Origin: Channallabes apus
Taxonomy: Eukaryota > Chordata > Actinopteri > Siluriformes > Clariidae
DNA length: 64,000 nucleotides
NCBI GenBank assembly: GCA_030522415.1
Contig: CM060106.1
Location: 28,974,985 to 29,038,984, forward strand
Direction: 5' to 3'
This document shows, in pieces, positions 1-10,936 of this stretch. The position numbers and the translations under genes are program-made. Position 1 is the stretch's first letter. Each line of letters begins with the position of its first letter. The notes under the pieces are model-generated. The model saw only the letters and a program-made list of their open reading frames with translations, was not told the origin of the DNA and made no database searches.

Positions 1-260
1 AATTTGAACTTTCTAAAATGACGATTATTATAATTTTTTCCCCCGCTTTGGCCAGGTAGTGGATTAAATAATGCTATTCATTGTCTTAACTTTTTTTCAG
101 GAAGTGTTGTTTATGGAATATTTATTATTTATTTTGTGCATATATTTCTATTTACATACCTGTGTGTATAATTAAACATTTCATTTTTTTTTTTAGGAAC
201 ATTCCAATTCAAAAAGTTACTTTAAAGGAGTAAAGGCTAATGTGAAATGTAAAAGTCTGT
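1..260. other. AT-rich sequence, no gene seen
   Basis: AT-rich sequence with short T and A runs. I see no open frame of note, no splice-flanked exon and no terminal repeats. Confidence 0.5.
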
Positions 261-560
261 TTGAGTAATTGCTTTATCCTTTTCATGCTTGCAGTGGATC
301 AAGGGCCGATCCTGCGGGTGCAAGTAAGGAAAATGTCATGGGTGGGACACCAGTCTATTCCAGGGTACAGTACTCCCACATCTTCTGTATACCTAGGGGT
401 AATTAAGAACAGGCAATCCAACTCATGGTATGTTTTTGTGAGATGGGAGGAAACTGGAGAACCTGCAAGAATCTCACATGGACGTAACCCAATAACCCAA
501 TTATACACAGATACACCCAATCTCAATGTGGAATTAGGGTTCGAGGAGCTGTGAGGCAGC
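261..560 (-). repeat. Degenerate fish interspersed repeat, tRNA-headed SINE-like, reverse orientation
   Basis: The stretch follows a module that recurs in fish genomes: a 'gatcaagggccgatcctg' start, 'gggtgggacaccagtc', a 'tgggaggaaactggagaac' core, and an end resembling the reverse complement of a tRNA B box followed by 'gagctgtgaggcagcaac'. A frame of 97 codons is open across it, but it only reads the repeat and resembles no protein I know. Heavily mutated; family name not assigned. Confidence 0.55.
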
Positions 561-611
561 AACACTTCTCAATGTACTCTGAGAAGTCTGTTTGACGTTT
601 AGTTTAAAAGC

Positions 612-704
612 AATGAAATACGTACTTCTGCATATGTGCATTAATGAAATACGTACTTCTGCATATGTGCATTAATGAAATACGTACTTCTGCATATGTG
701 CATT
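612..704. repeat. 31-bp minisatellite, three perfect copies
   Basis: Three identical head-to-tail copies of a 31-bp unit beginning 'aatgaaatacgtacttctgc' occupy 612-642, 643-673 and 674-704. There is no substitution between copies. The unit contains the palindromic hexamers tacgta and catatg. Confidence 0.95.
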
Positions 705-2563
705 CATAATGTGTCATGAAATTCGTCCTTTTTTTATTCAGATTATTATTTAATGAAATTTCCCTCTATTCTGTAGTCTTTTATCTGCCTTGCTTTCCTT
801 TAAAAAAATCTAATTAATGAAGCAGATTACAAGCCTCCTGGGTGTACCCAGAACATTGCTGTTTGATTGGGACTGCTGTGTGTTTGATATATAGTGGTAC
901 ACCGTAGCACATCAGGCTTGTAAACACTCGACAGAAAGCTCATAAATGTAACACAAAAGGCCATAAAGGCATTTATAGGGTTTAATGTTCGGCCGTGGCC
1001 TTGTCGATTTTTACTGGCCTCTGGGTGTGAAGCTGAGAAGCCCAGTGAACAGGTTTTTCAGGCGTCAGGTGATTGGCTCTCAGAAACGACGGCCTGACGG
1101 CTGCACGGCGCCTATGACTCCTACTATTCCCCCACAGTGACACTTTACTGACCTCAATCGAAGAAAGCTTTTTCAGGCAAACACACAGGTCACATAGGTT
1201 TGACCGGAGTGACCGATTTGTATCCCTGGTGAATCCATGTGTCCGCTCACTGCCGCTAGGATCACTGTGTCGGAGGATTCAGCTTAACCGCAACCATATA
1301 TCATCTAGAGCCAAGGCCTTAGGAGCTGAAGTCACTTATAGGAAGCCGAGAACAAGTGCACACTGATGACAGGTTCCATTATAGTGGCAGGATGGGGAAC
1401 ACTGTTTGTTCCTGCACTGAGTCAATAAGTGCCTTAAAGGAAACCTGGATCTTGAGATGTAAAAAAAAAAACTAAATGTATATGTTCATACTGGAATATT
1501 TGTGACATGCTTAGCGATTCTGGCACTAATGTGTTAGCTGCTGCTGTATTTTCATTATTCATGTGAGAGGTTAGCCGTTATGTACCACACTGACATCACA
1601 GTTTGACATCACCATTGGACGTTGTGGAACAAGCGAGATAATGATCAGGTTTCACTGTTAGAATGCAAAGTGGTTCCTTTGAGTTATGACAGATGCACAC
1701 CTCACGTAATTAGCCATCTCTGGATTGAGTGGAGTCTACAGATGATGTAGTGAAAGGACCGCTGCCTATAGCATGTCAATGATGAAATCCAAAAGATTAA
1801 ACTCATGATGAAATAAATCCTCAACATAAATGAAAATCAGATATTAATTCTAAAAAATATATATATTTTCTTCTTTTTTTGCCCTTTACAAATTGCGCAC
1901 TCAATATGAGCTATTGCTTGTGATTAAAGAAGACGACAATGACAAACATAAGACATGAAAATAGTAATGAACAGCATCCTAATACCATGATGGAATAAGC
2001 TTTGAGTGGGCGGTGCGTACCAGAGGCCTGGAGGAATGCTCTGTGTACTGCTCGATTGGGACAGGGGGTAATTACAAGAGCCTGGTTAATGTAATTGCAC
2101 TGATTTGCAGGGACTAGAATTGCAACACAGCATTCTGCATTAGCCACTGTACAATTATTCAGGCAGCACATGGCTAATTATCCCTGCTAGCATGCGAGTC
2201 TTCTTTTGATTGCTAACAAGTTACGGCTTAGATGATAATTGTTTGCCCTATAATCATGCAAATTTGATAAAAATTAAAGACAAGAGCATCTTTTGATTTT
2301 CTGACTGACCATTCTGCTTGGAGATATTTTATTGAAAAAAAAAAAAAAAAAAACAAGACAGACAGATTAGCATAAGAGCTTCGATTACATTTCTCGGGCT
2401 TCTACTTGTCTACAAAAAAAAAAAAAAAAGCTCTTTAAACACAACTATAGATGGGTTCATATCACTATACAGTGCTGTTGGTGTCAACATAATCACCCAG
2501 TGATCATACAATATTGCAAAATAATGAAATGTACTACTTTCTTTGATCAGCTGTACAGGGTCA
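705..2563. other. Unique intergenic sequence, possible conserved non-coding segment
   Basis: No convincing coding exon. The part 895-1140 is less AT-rich, lacks transposon signatures and has the look of constrained non-coding DNA, including 'ggccataaaggcatttatag'. Conservation cannot be tested here. 1911-2171 is open on the - strand but resembles no known protein. Confidence 0.35.
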
Positions 2564-2745
2564 TGGGTAGCTCAGTGGTTAAAGCGTTGGACTATGGTTC
2601 GAAAGGCCCAGATTCAAATCCCAGCACCACTAAAAGTTGACACTATTGGGCCCTTGAGCAAGGCCCTTAACCCTGTATAATGAGACAAAAAAATTGAATT
2701 GCTCTGGAAAGCAATATCTACCGAATGCTATAAATGTACAGTAAG
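2564..2745 (+). repeat. V-SINE-like tRNA-derived SINE
   Basis: The tRNA-like head shows an A-box region 'gtagctcagtggttaa' and a B-box region 'attcaaatccc'. It is followed by the core 'ttgggcccttgagcaaggcc' and a decayed tail around 'ctctggaaagc'. A better-preserved relative lies at 29114-29312. Confidence 0.75.
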
Positions 2746-2811
2746 TATGTAATTCTATCAGGTCACACATGTTGTTCTGCTAACTTTAGTAGGTGCAATA
2801 GATGGTTAAAT

Positions 2812-2834
2812 AACACACACACACACACACACAC
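2812..2834. repeat. (AC)n microsatellite
   Basis: About 11 uninterrupted AC dinucleotides. A short ATT-type run lies close by near 2905. Confidence 0.9.
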
Positions 2835-3174
2835 AAAATTCTCATTATTCACAAAAAGTTAGTTAATAAAACAAGTAATTGTGAACTTTTCAATAATCAT
2901 AATAATAATTATTATTATTATAAAGATTTTGTATGCACCCCTTTAATTGCTGTCTGCCCTGTCATTTTTGAGTAACTGCCCCTTTTGAAGAACTGTAAGC
3001 CGTAATCAGTAACATCACCACCATCATTTTGTCTTCCTTCAATGGAGTTTGAAACAACTGCTACTGTATGTACAGTGTTTACACTTGTATTTCATAATTT
3101 TCATCTCATTATGTTTGTTACTCTTCCATAGTGAAACATTAATAAATATAAGAACTTTTCAGAAGGGTTAAATA

Positions 3175-4761
3175 CAAACCGGATTCCAAAAAAGTTGGGA
3201 CACTAAACAAATTGTGAATAAAAACTGAATGCAATGATGTGGAGATGGCAAATGTCAATATTTTATTCAGAATAGAACATAAATCTTAAAATTAAAATTC
3301 ATCATTTTAAGGGAAAAATATGGTGAATCAAAATGTCATGGTGTCAACAAATCCCAAAAAAGTTGGGACGAGGCCATTTTTCACCACTGTGTGGCATCTC
3401 CCCTTCTTCTTACAACACTCAACAGACGTCTGGGGACAGAGGAGACCAGTTTCTCAAGTTTAGAAATAGGAATGCTCTCCCATTCTTGTCTAATACAGGC
3501 CTCTAACTGTTCAATCATCTTGGGCCTTCTTTGTGGCACCTTCCTCTTTATGATGCGCCAAATGTTCTCTATAGGGGAAAGATCTGGACTGCAGACTGGC
3601 CATTTCAGTACCCGGATCCTTCTCCTACGCAGCCATGATGTTGTGATTGATGCAGAATGTGGTCTGGCATTATCTTGTTTAGAAATGCAGGGTCTTCCCT
3701 GAAAGAGATGACGTTTGGATGGGAGCATATGTTGTTCTAGAACCTGAATATATTGTTCTGCATTGATGGTGCCTTTCCAGACATGCAAGCTGCCCATGCC
3801 ACACGCACTCATGCAACCCCATACCATCAGAGATGCAGGCTTCTGAACTGAGCGTTGATAACAACTTGGGTTGTCCTTGTCCTCTTTGGTCCGGATGACA
3901 TGGCGTCCCACATTTCCAACAAGAACTTCGAATCGTGACTCGTCTGACCACAGAACGTCTTCACGTCTTCCATTTTGCCACACTCCATTTTAAATGATCC
4001 CTGGCCCAATGAAAACGCCTGTGCTTGTGGATCTTGCTTAGAAATGGCTTCTTCTTTGCACTGTAGAGTTTCAGCTGGCAACGGCGGATGGCATGGTGGA
4101 TTGTGTTCACTGACGATGGTTTCTGGAAGTATTCCTGAGCCCATTCTGTGATTTCCTTTCCAGTAGCATTACTGTTTGTGGTGCAGTGTCGTTTAAGGGC
4201 CCGGAGATCACGGGCATCCAGTATGGTTTTACGCCCTTGACCCTTACGCACAGAGATTGTTCCAGATTCTCTGAATCTTCGGATGATATTATGCACAGTT
4301 GATGATGATAACTGCAAAGTCTTTGCAATTTGTCGCTGGGTAACACCTTTCTGATATTGCTCCACTATCTTTCTGCGCAACATTGTGGGAATTGGTGATC
4401 CTCTACCCATCTTGGCTTCTGAGAGACACTGCCACTCTGAGAAGCTCTTTTTATACCCAATCATGTTGCCAATTAACCTAATTACTGTTAATTGATCTTC
4501 CAGCTCTTCGTTATGCTCAATTTTACTTTTTCCAGCCTCTTATTGCTACTTGTCCCAACTTTTTTGGGATTTGTTGACACCGTGAAATTTGGAATCAACA
4601 TATTGTTCCTTTAAAATGATACATTTTCTCGGATTAAACTTTTGATCTGTCATCTATGTTCTATTCTGAATAAAATATTGACATTTGCCATCTCCACATC
4701 ATTGCATTCAGTTTTTATTCACAATTTGTTTAGTGTCCCAACTTTTTTGGAATCCGTTTTG
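3175..4761 (-). mobile_element. Tc1-like DNA transposon, IR/DR type, inactive copy
   Basis: Complete Tc1/mariner element of 1587 bp flanked by TA on both sides (3173-3174 and 4762-4763). The outermost ~100 bp of the two ends (about 3180-3281 and 4654-4755) are exact inverted copies starting 'ggattccaaaaaagttggga'. A second related motif, 'cccaaaaaagttgggac', lies about 175 bp further in on each side (near 3353 and 4555). That gives the double-site ends known from Sleeping Beauty-type elements. The transposase on the - strand is frameshifted, so this copy cannot act alone. Confidence 0.93.
3381..4410 (-). pseudogene. Tc1-like transposase, one frameshift
   Basis: Transposases of this family cut and paste the element at TA sites. 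The N-terminal half (start taken at ATG 4408-4410, reading MGRGSPIPTMLRRKIVEQY) carries the helix-turn-helix DNA-binding region with 'TQRQIAKTLQLSSSTVHNII'. The C-terminal half (from about 3983 down to 3381) has the DDE core: first D in 'VLWSDESRF', second D in 'KQDNARPHS', and E in '[11 protein letters not shown]' with 34 residues between the last two (DD34E). The halves are in different frames. The break is near 3965-3985, where 'gaagacgt' occurs twice in tandem. An in-frame ATG upstream at 4464 would add 18 residues. Confidence 0.9.
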
Positions 4762-4934
4762 TATATGTAATAAACAGTACACAGTCACCTTCAACAATGA
4801 ATCGCTTTGTGAACTGAAGGTCCTCCATGTGCTCATTAAATGCAAACCTTAGCAAAAAAAACGTCCTCCCTATTATGATCCACCCTGTCATCAACTCTTA
4901 CATGACAGGTAGGACATGTGTGCATAGACTTTTT

Positions 4935-6046
4935 ACAAATATTTTTTATTGAAAAAAGGAAAACAATACAGTACTTGCATTTACAGAAATCCAATTTACC
5001 TTTTCATTTTTCTAAATGAACAAATACACATACAAACATACCCACACACACACATAAAAACACTAAACAAAAACACTCAAATAACAAACCCCCCCCCCCT
5101 CTCCCCGCCCCACACGGCTCAAGACAACCACCAAACATATTACATAAATATCAGTAACAGGTATACATTTAATCAGGCAATACCTCTAGACTAGTAAAAT
5201 AAGAAATAAATGGTTGCCAATTGTGGAAAAATTTGGCTGCACATCCTCTTAACGTATATTTAATTTTTTCAAGTTTTAAAAAAAACATGACATCTTTAAG
5301 CCACTGGGAGATAGTAGGATATTTAGCAGACTTCCAATGCAACAACAATAGACGTCTTGCTAATAAGGATGTGAAAGCTATGATATCCTTTTGTGTAGAA
5401 TTAAGTGTAAGTGAGCGATCAGGAATCCCAAATATAGCAATCAGAGGGCAAGGTTGGAGAGTTACCCCAAGAACAGTGGACATAATGGCAAAATAACCTG
5501 TCCAGAAACCTTCCAGCTCAGGACACAGAAAAAACATGTGGCTAAGGTGACAAGGAGAGCCATGGCATTTATCACATTTGTCTTCCACTTCCGGATACAT
5601 TTCTGAAAGTCTAGACTTAGAAAAATGTGCCCTGTGTATGACCTTAAATTGAATAAGACCAAGACGAGCACAAGAGGTGGAAGACCGTACCCTCGCTATA
5701 GCCTGTTCCCAGGACTCCTCCCGTATTTGAATTCCTAGTTCCCCTTCCCATGTACACTTAAGCTTAACATTTGAGTGGTTACTAAGAGACAGGATAGTAT
5801 CATACTGTAGAGTTTCGAAATGGTTCCTCTATGATGAGGAATAAATGATAGCATAGTTTCCCACTGCTGTTCTGGAGGTAAAGAGGGGAAATTAGGGAAA
5901 CGCTTAGCAACAAAATTTCGAATTTGAAAATAGCGAAACAGATGGGTAGTGGGGAGACCATAACGAGATGACAAATTGGCAAAACTATCGAAGACACCGT
6001 CCACATATAAATATTTAAATTGTTTTATACCCTTGTCACACCACAC
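4935..6046 (-). mobile_element. 5'-truncated L1-like LINE with 18-bp target-site duplication
   Basis: This is the 3' 1.1 kb of an L1-like (Swimmer/Tx1-type) LINE on the - strand. Its 3' end reads 'caataaaaaatatttgt' on that strand, nearly the same terminus as the full-length L1 at 9976-15684, with no poly(A). The 18-bp duplication 'tgtgtgcatagacttttt' flanks it at 4917-4934 and 6047-6064, which fixes the 5' truncation point inside ORF2. The duplication is exact, so the insertion is not very old, though the frame is broken. Confidence 0.9.
5169..6046 (-). pseudogene. C-terminal remnant of L1-like ORF2
   Basis: The distal end of an L1 ORF2 protein, broken into several frames. Motifs align with the intact ORF2 at 11594-15376: 'DKGIKQFKYLYVDG', 'LFRYFQIRNFVAKRFPNFP', then the cysteine/histidine cluster 'CDKCHGSPCHLSHMFFLCPEL' (pattern C-x2-C...H...C) and 'LLARRLLLLHWKSAKYPT'. 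Endonuclease and reverse transcriptase parts were never copied in, because the truncation lies downstream of them. Not functional. Confidence 0.88.
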
Positions 6047-6064
6047 TGTGTGCATAGACTTTTT

Positions 6065-6587
6065 TGCCACATTTTGAATTGATTTCATTATTGTCAACAT
6101 ACTTTTCCCTGTAACTAGAATACAGGGTGGGTGAATTAACTAGGCTATAGAGCTTGTAGTATTACTGAAGCAACACCCCATAGTACATGTACAATTTGTT
6201 TCAATAAAATTGTATTAGAAATAAGGACTTAATTACTATTAAACTTAATGCCTAGTTACTTTCACCCACCCTGTACAGTATATTGTTGAGATAGGGACTA
6301 GAATATATCTTTCTGAAAATGAACATTTTATCATCACTATGTGATGAAATTGTATTTACTCTATTTTGCATAGAGTAATTTATTAAAAAAGTGTTGGAGC
6401 TTGATCAACATGCATATTTTTTGCGTATTTTCCTATGACAGAGCCTCGCAGTTAAACTTACTCATTATCTCTTAGTCCTGGGTTTTCTGAAGAAAGAATG
6501 TCCTGAAGAGGGCAGTGGCAAAATCCCAAACGGTGAAAGAAGGATGAAGTAGTCAAGTAGACCTTTATGATGTGTTAACAACTACTG
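6065..6587. other. Unassigned AT-rich sequence
   Basis: Intergenic sequence without recognised genes or repeat ends. 'ggtgggtgaattaac' near 6125 and 'gttactttcacccacc' near 6255 are partly complementary and could mark a small decayed inverted-repeat element of about 150 bp. Confidence 0.3.
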
Positions 6588-7412
6588 TAGAGATGTTCCG
6601 ATTCCGATCCTGGTATCGGAAATGCTACCGATACCACAAAACAATCTGGCATCGGAATCGGCGAGTATTTGAGTCCACGTACCGATCTGATACCATTTTC
6701 CTAAACATAACCTATTTATGCCCGCTAGCTTTGCTAGCTTAGCTTACTTACAGAGTGTCACGGCGTGCGCCCAAATTGATATCGCTCCTCGCTCACTAGT
6801 TAGGTGGCCTCCCCCCCCTTTATGTATGTGAAGGAGCAGGGCCGCAGAATCAGGCAACGGCTCATGAGCTATCGCCGCTAATGATCCCGGCGCTATAAAA
6901 CACAGCGGGGAGTGTAGCTCGGGGTCTGACTTTTGGGAAGCTGGACTTTGCGACGCGGTGGATTTTATGAGATACAGTGGCACAAGAGCGGGGCGATGTG
7001 ATGCGCCCCAGAGACTTTAAAAAGGGGGGCGCCTTTGATCTCCGCGAGAGGAGCGCGTGAACGAGCTGCACGAGCTGCGCGAGCTCCCGCGGCACCTTTC
7101 ACTTTCGCATCCCTGCCGCAGAAGGGGAAAAGGCCGCAGAGAGCCTTTAACCCTTTCCTTACCCATTTTTAATAATTTCCCCTTTTTCCTGTTAGACCTC
7201 GCCTCGTGTCCGTGTTCCATGGTGTCGCCCGTGCACTTAGGGTCGAACCCGTTACACAGGGCTTGTAGTATTTTACTTAGAAAAAAGAAATGCACTATAT
7301 ACATACTGTACAGATACACACCCAGGTATCGGATCAGTACTCGCTATCGGCCGATACCCTGAGCCCAAGTATCGGAATCGGGAGGGAAAAAAATGTTATC
7401 GGAACATCTCTA
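6588..7412. mobile_element. hAT-like non-autonomous element with GC-rich core
   Basis: The ends are inverted copies: 'tagagatgttccgat' at the left and 'atcggaacatctcta' at the right. Several inner CCGATACC/GGTATCGG-type motifs sit next to both ends. The 8-mer 'ttaacaac' occurs at 6575-6582 and directly after the right end at 7413-7420, which suggests the 8-bp duplication expected for hAT. The left copy is separated from the terminus by five extra bases, so the duplication is imperfect. The core (6880-7140) is unusually GC-rich for this window and encodes no transposase that I can recognise. Confidence 0.75.
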
Positions 7413-7420
7413 TTAACAAC

Positions 7421-8287
7421 TGCCCCCTGCCTCTTGGTTTAGTGAAGCCTATGACATGCAATACAGTATTACCCGAACTGCCCATTCTGTCTGTATACTG
7501 TATCATCACATTATTTCAACAGCAGTACACACACTATCAGCTGTCTGTCACCCTGAGCAAAGAATGATGGTGGTATGCTGTATAAATGCATCACACTTTG
7601 GTTCTGCTTGGACTGCTGAACAGTTGAAAAATCGTCTCACATCGCCACCGAAGTGATAAACTGACAGAAAAAGAAAGGAAGATGAACTGGAGTGCTTCTA
7701 TCAAGTTTATCACTGAGCTGGCACTCTGAGAGTGATGATTGCTCTGAAGTTGCCTAAGCCACATGAAAATGTACAGCTTGTTCTAGGATTTTATTTGACT
7801 ATTCTACAACGTGCACAGAACTCCTAAGTCTACAAAATATACTGAAGCATTTTTAAAATCTAATCCAGTAATAGCCGATGTCAACTTACCAAGAATAAGA
7901 ATAACAATTTGGATGCAGTGAGTGGGGGATGTTTCCATTGGGCACGCTGGTTTCCTCCTGTATTGGCTAATTTAATCTGCCCTTAGGCATGTGTGATGCT
8001 CCAGGACTAGGTTATTACTCACGTTATTGAATTGCACACAGCATTCCCAAGATCCACTGCAAACCTGACCGGAATAAACTGTTAACTAAAGTAGAGTAAA
8101 TTAATGGACTATATGATGTGAATTGAAAACTGTAACCACAATGAAGATCTCAGAATGAAACTAGCCTTAATGAAATATTCATGCAAATGTTCTACTGTGC
8201 ATTCTATAATACTGTAGGTAGACTGTCATAGAAGAATGTGGCCTGGGCTGTTGAATCAGGTTTTCTTTTATATCATGTGGAGGGAGG
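7421..8287. other. Unassigned intergenic sequence
   Basis: No gene, no terminal repeats and no clear SINE motifs. The stretch lies between the hAT-like element and the truncated start of the L2 LINE. Confidence 0.4.
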
Positions 8288-9975
8288 GTGTGTGCATTAC
8301 TTATCTGGAAAACAAATGGCTCCAGATTGGACTACATACACCAGCCTCGGTTAACTGGTAGAGGAGGAGGCGTCGCAGTTATTCATAATGATAATCTGTC
8401 TATCGTACAAAAACACGGACACAAATTTAACTCATTTGAAATTCTTTATAGTAACATAAGTGTATTTAAGTATATTAAATCAGCTCAGTCGATTCCACTA
8501 ATTATAATTTACAGACCTCCAGGGCTGTATTCTGAATTTCTTAGTGAATTTGCAGATTTCATCTCAGACCTGGTCATTTCTGTAGACAAAGTGTTAATTG
8601 CTGGAGATTTTAACATTCATTTTGAGAATCCAGAAGACCCTCTGAGAACAGCATTTATATCTATACTGGACTCCGTAGGCGTAAATCAGTGTGTAGTAGG
8701 ACCCACTCATAAAGCAGGTCACACTTTAGATTTAGTAATATTCTTCGGATTAAGTATAAGAAATGTATTCACAATTCCACTGTCTGAAATTATCTCAGAT
8801 CACTATCTTGTCTCCATTCAAGTGTGTCACAGTGATAATGTACGCACAGCACCGCGCTACCGTATTAAACGTACATTCACATCAACCACCACACAGAGTT
8901 TTATCAGTAATCTCCCAGAGTTACCAACTTCGATTAGGTCACCGTCTGACCCCACAGAACTTGATCAGGCGACTGAATATTTAGAGTCGACATTTCGTTG
9001 TACCTTAGATAATGTAGCTCCAGCTAAAAGAAAAATTATTAGAGATAAGAAACTCGCTCCCTGGTATAACGATCACACGCGCACTTTAAAACAGACTGCT
9101 CGGAAATTAGAGCGTAAATGGCGTCAAACTAAATTGTTGGTATTTCAAATAGCATGGAAAGAGAGCATCCTGAACTATAGGAAAGCTCTTAGTGTAGCTA
9201 GATCAACGTATCTCTCCACTCTTATAGAAGAAAATAAAAATAATCCTAGATTTTTATTTAATACCGTAGCCAAATTAACCAGAAATAAGACCACTACAGA
9301 AATCTCCACAACAACATCATGCAATAGTGAGGACTTCATGAACTTTTTTAATAATAAAATTGTAAATATCAGGCATAAAATTGAGGCTTTGAAACCAAAC
9401 AATGTAATTGATACTGATGTTAACCTAGCCATGTCAGATTCAAACCTAGAATACTTTACTCCTCTTGAAGAGAATTAACTAATTTCACTCATCTCTTCTG
9501 CAAATTCATCAACCTGTATACTAGATCCTATACCGACACATTTTCTTAAACAGATAGTACCAGTAATAACAGAACCGATGTTGAGAATAATTAATTCCTC
9601 ACTCAGCATTGGTTATGTTCCAAAATCTTTTAAAGTAGCAGTTATTAAACCAATAATTAAGAAACCTGACCTCGACCCCTGTCAGCTGTCCAATTACAGG
9701 CCAATATCAAACCTCCCCTTTATCTCTAAGATTCTGGAAAAGATAGTAGCGGAGCAGCTATGCTCATATCTACATAGAAATGGCATACATGAACTGTATC
9801 AGTCAGGATTTAGGCCTCATCACAGCACAGAAACAGCACTCGTTAAAGTAGTAAATGACCTCCTATTGGCCTCTGATCAGGGTTGTGTAACTATGCTTGT
9901 ATTACTCGACCTCAGTGCAGCTTTTGACACTATTGATCATGCTATTCTTCTTCACAGATTAGAAAATTTAGTAGG
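8288..9975 (+). pseudogene. L2 LINE ORF, N-terminal part (endonuclease and early RT)
   Basis: Target-primed retrotransposition protein of the L2 clade. The endonuclease region shows 'TGRGGGVAVIHNDN', 'IIYRPPG', 'VLIAGDFNIHF' and 'EIISDHYLVSIQ'. The start of RT shows '[22 protein letters not shown]', '[20 protein letters not shown]' and the catalytic-Asp motif '[18 protein letters not shown]'. The initiator end is missing through truncation. One TAA at 9476-9478 interrupts an otherwise continuous frame: the same frame is open again immediately after it and runs into the L1 insertion site at 9975. A single G-to-T change in GAA would explain the stop (inference). Confidence 0.88.
9960..9975. repeat. 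Target-site duplication of the nested L1, left copy
   Basis: The 16-mer 'tagaaaatttagtagg' is repeated exactly at 15685-15700. It belongs to the L2 coding sequence and defines the L1 boundaries. Confidence 0.95.
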
Positions 9976-10138
9976 GATGACTTCCGGTTAGCAGCCACAT
10001 GGAGTAGGACGTGTTGGTTAGGTGCTCCGACAGTTTCGAATTTCTTCACTCCCTTATTCGTCTTTAAATGTTAAATTAAAATCTTAGTTGACAATAACTT
10101 TGTACTCTACCCCACGGTTATATATTTTTTCATCTGCG

Positions 10139-10936
10139 ATGGCTACCAGGAGTGTTAAAGCCGTGAAAAAGGACGACACTGCGACCCCTCTGACAGTCGA
10201 GGCTATCTCAGCGCTGTTAGAGCAACACCGTGATGCGTTAGCGGCGGAGTTTAAATCATCGTTTAGTTTACTAGAGGGAAAGCTGGACCAAATTCAGGCC
10301 CAAGTAGAGGACCATGGACAGCGCTTACCGTCATTAGAACTCGCTACAGACGACCTGAGTCAGCGTGTGACGGAGCTGGAGAACATCTGCTCCGGACTTC
10401 GGGAAAACAACTCAAAGTTAACGGCCAAAGTTGTAGACTTAGAAGGCCGGAGCAGGAGACAAAACCTGCGTGTTCTGGGTCTCCCGGAAGGTTCTGAAGG
10501 TGGACTCCCTACCGAGTTCTTCTCCAAGTTTCTGTGCGAGGTGTTTGGGACTGAAACGCTTCCTTCCCCGCCGGAGATTGACCGAGCCCACCGAATACCT
10601 GCATCTAAACCCGCTTCAGGACAGAGACCTCGGCCCGTCATTCTCCGCGTGCACCGGAGCCAGGTGAAAGACCTTCTGATTCGGGAGGCTCGGCGGAGAG
10701 GGAAGCTGGAATACCGCGGTCAGCAGCTCCGCATAGTGGAAGACTACACTCCCGAAGTTTTAAACCAGCGAGCCGAGTATAGAGGAGTGATGAGCGAGTT
10801 ATACAGCCGTGGTCTCCGGCCTTCTCTCCTGTATCCAGCGCGGCTCCGGATCACTCTCTCTACCGGACAGAAGAAGTGGCTCCGCTCGGTAGAAGAGGCG
10901 CAGAAACACATAGACAGTCTGCCGAAAACTACGTAG
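10139..10936 (+). CDS. L1 ORF1 protein, RNA-binding chaperone (Transposase_22 type)
   Basis: ORF1p of L1-type elements forms trimers, coats the LINE RNA and assists reverse transcription. This 265-residue protein starts at ATG 10139 (MATRSVKAVKKDD); the frame is open further upstream but without an ATG. A basic N-terminus is followed by a long heptad-rich coiled coil (about residues 25-110, with 'LEGKLDQIQAQVEDHGQRL' and 'LSQRVTELENICSGLRENN'). Then comes the RRM region beginning 'RRQNLRVLGLPEGSEGG', with 'DRAHRIP' and 'RPVILRVHRSQVKDLLIREAR'. A basic C-terminal domain contains 'YRGQQLRIVEDYTPEV'. No frameshift or stop. Length is normal for a fish L1 ORF1. Confidence 0.93.
   Translation: MATRSVKAVKKDDTATPLTVEAISALLEQHRDALAAEFKSSFSLLEGKLDQIQAQVEDHGQRLPSLELATDDLSQRVTELENICSGLRENNSKLTAKVVDLEGRSRRQNLRVLGLPEGSEGGLPTEFFSKFLCEVFGTETLPSPPEIDRAHRIPASKPASGQRPRPVILRVHRSQVKDLLIREARRRGKLEYRGQQLRIVEDYTPEVLNQRAEYRGVMSELYSRGLRPSLLYPARLRITLSTGQKKWLRSVEEAQKHIDSLPKTT

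Noticed and set aside
261..554. 97-codon frame near the window start
   Set aside because: It lies in an interspersed repeat and is also open on the opposite strand.
602..720. CRISPR-like array
   Set aside because: Units are contiguous with no spacers and the genome is vertebrate; it is a minisatellite.
2564..2640. Possible tRNA gene
   Set aside because: A and B boxes are present but the cloverleaf does not close, and the SINE core follows directly.
10088..10138. Upstream extension of L1 ORF1
   Set aside because: The frame is open but has no ATG before 10139, and the added residues match nothing in the family.
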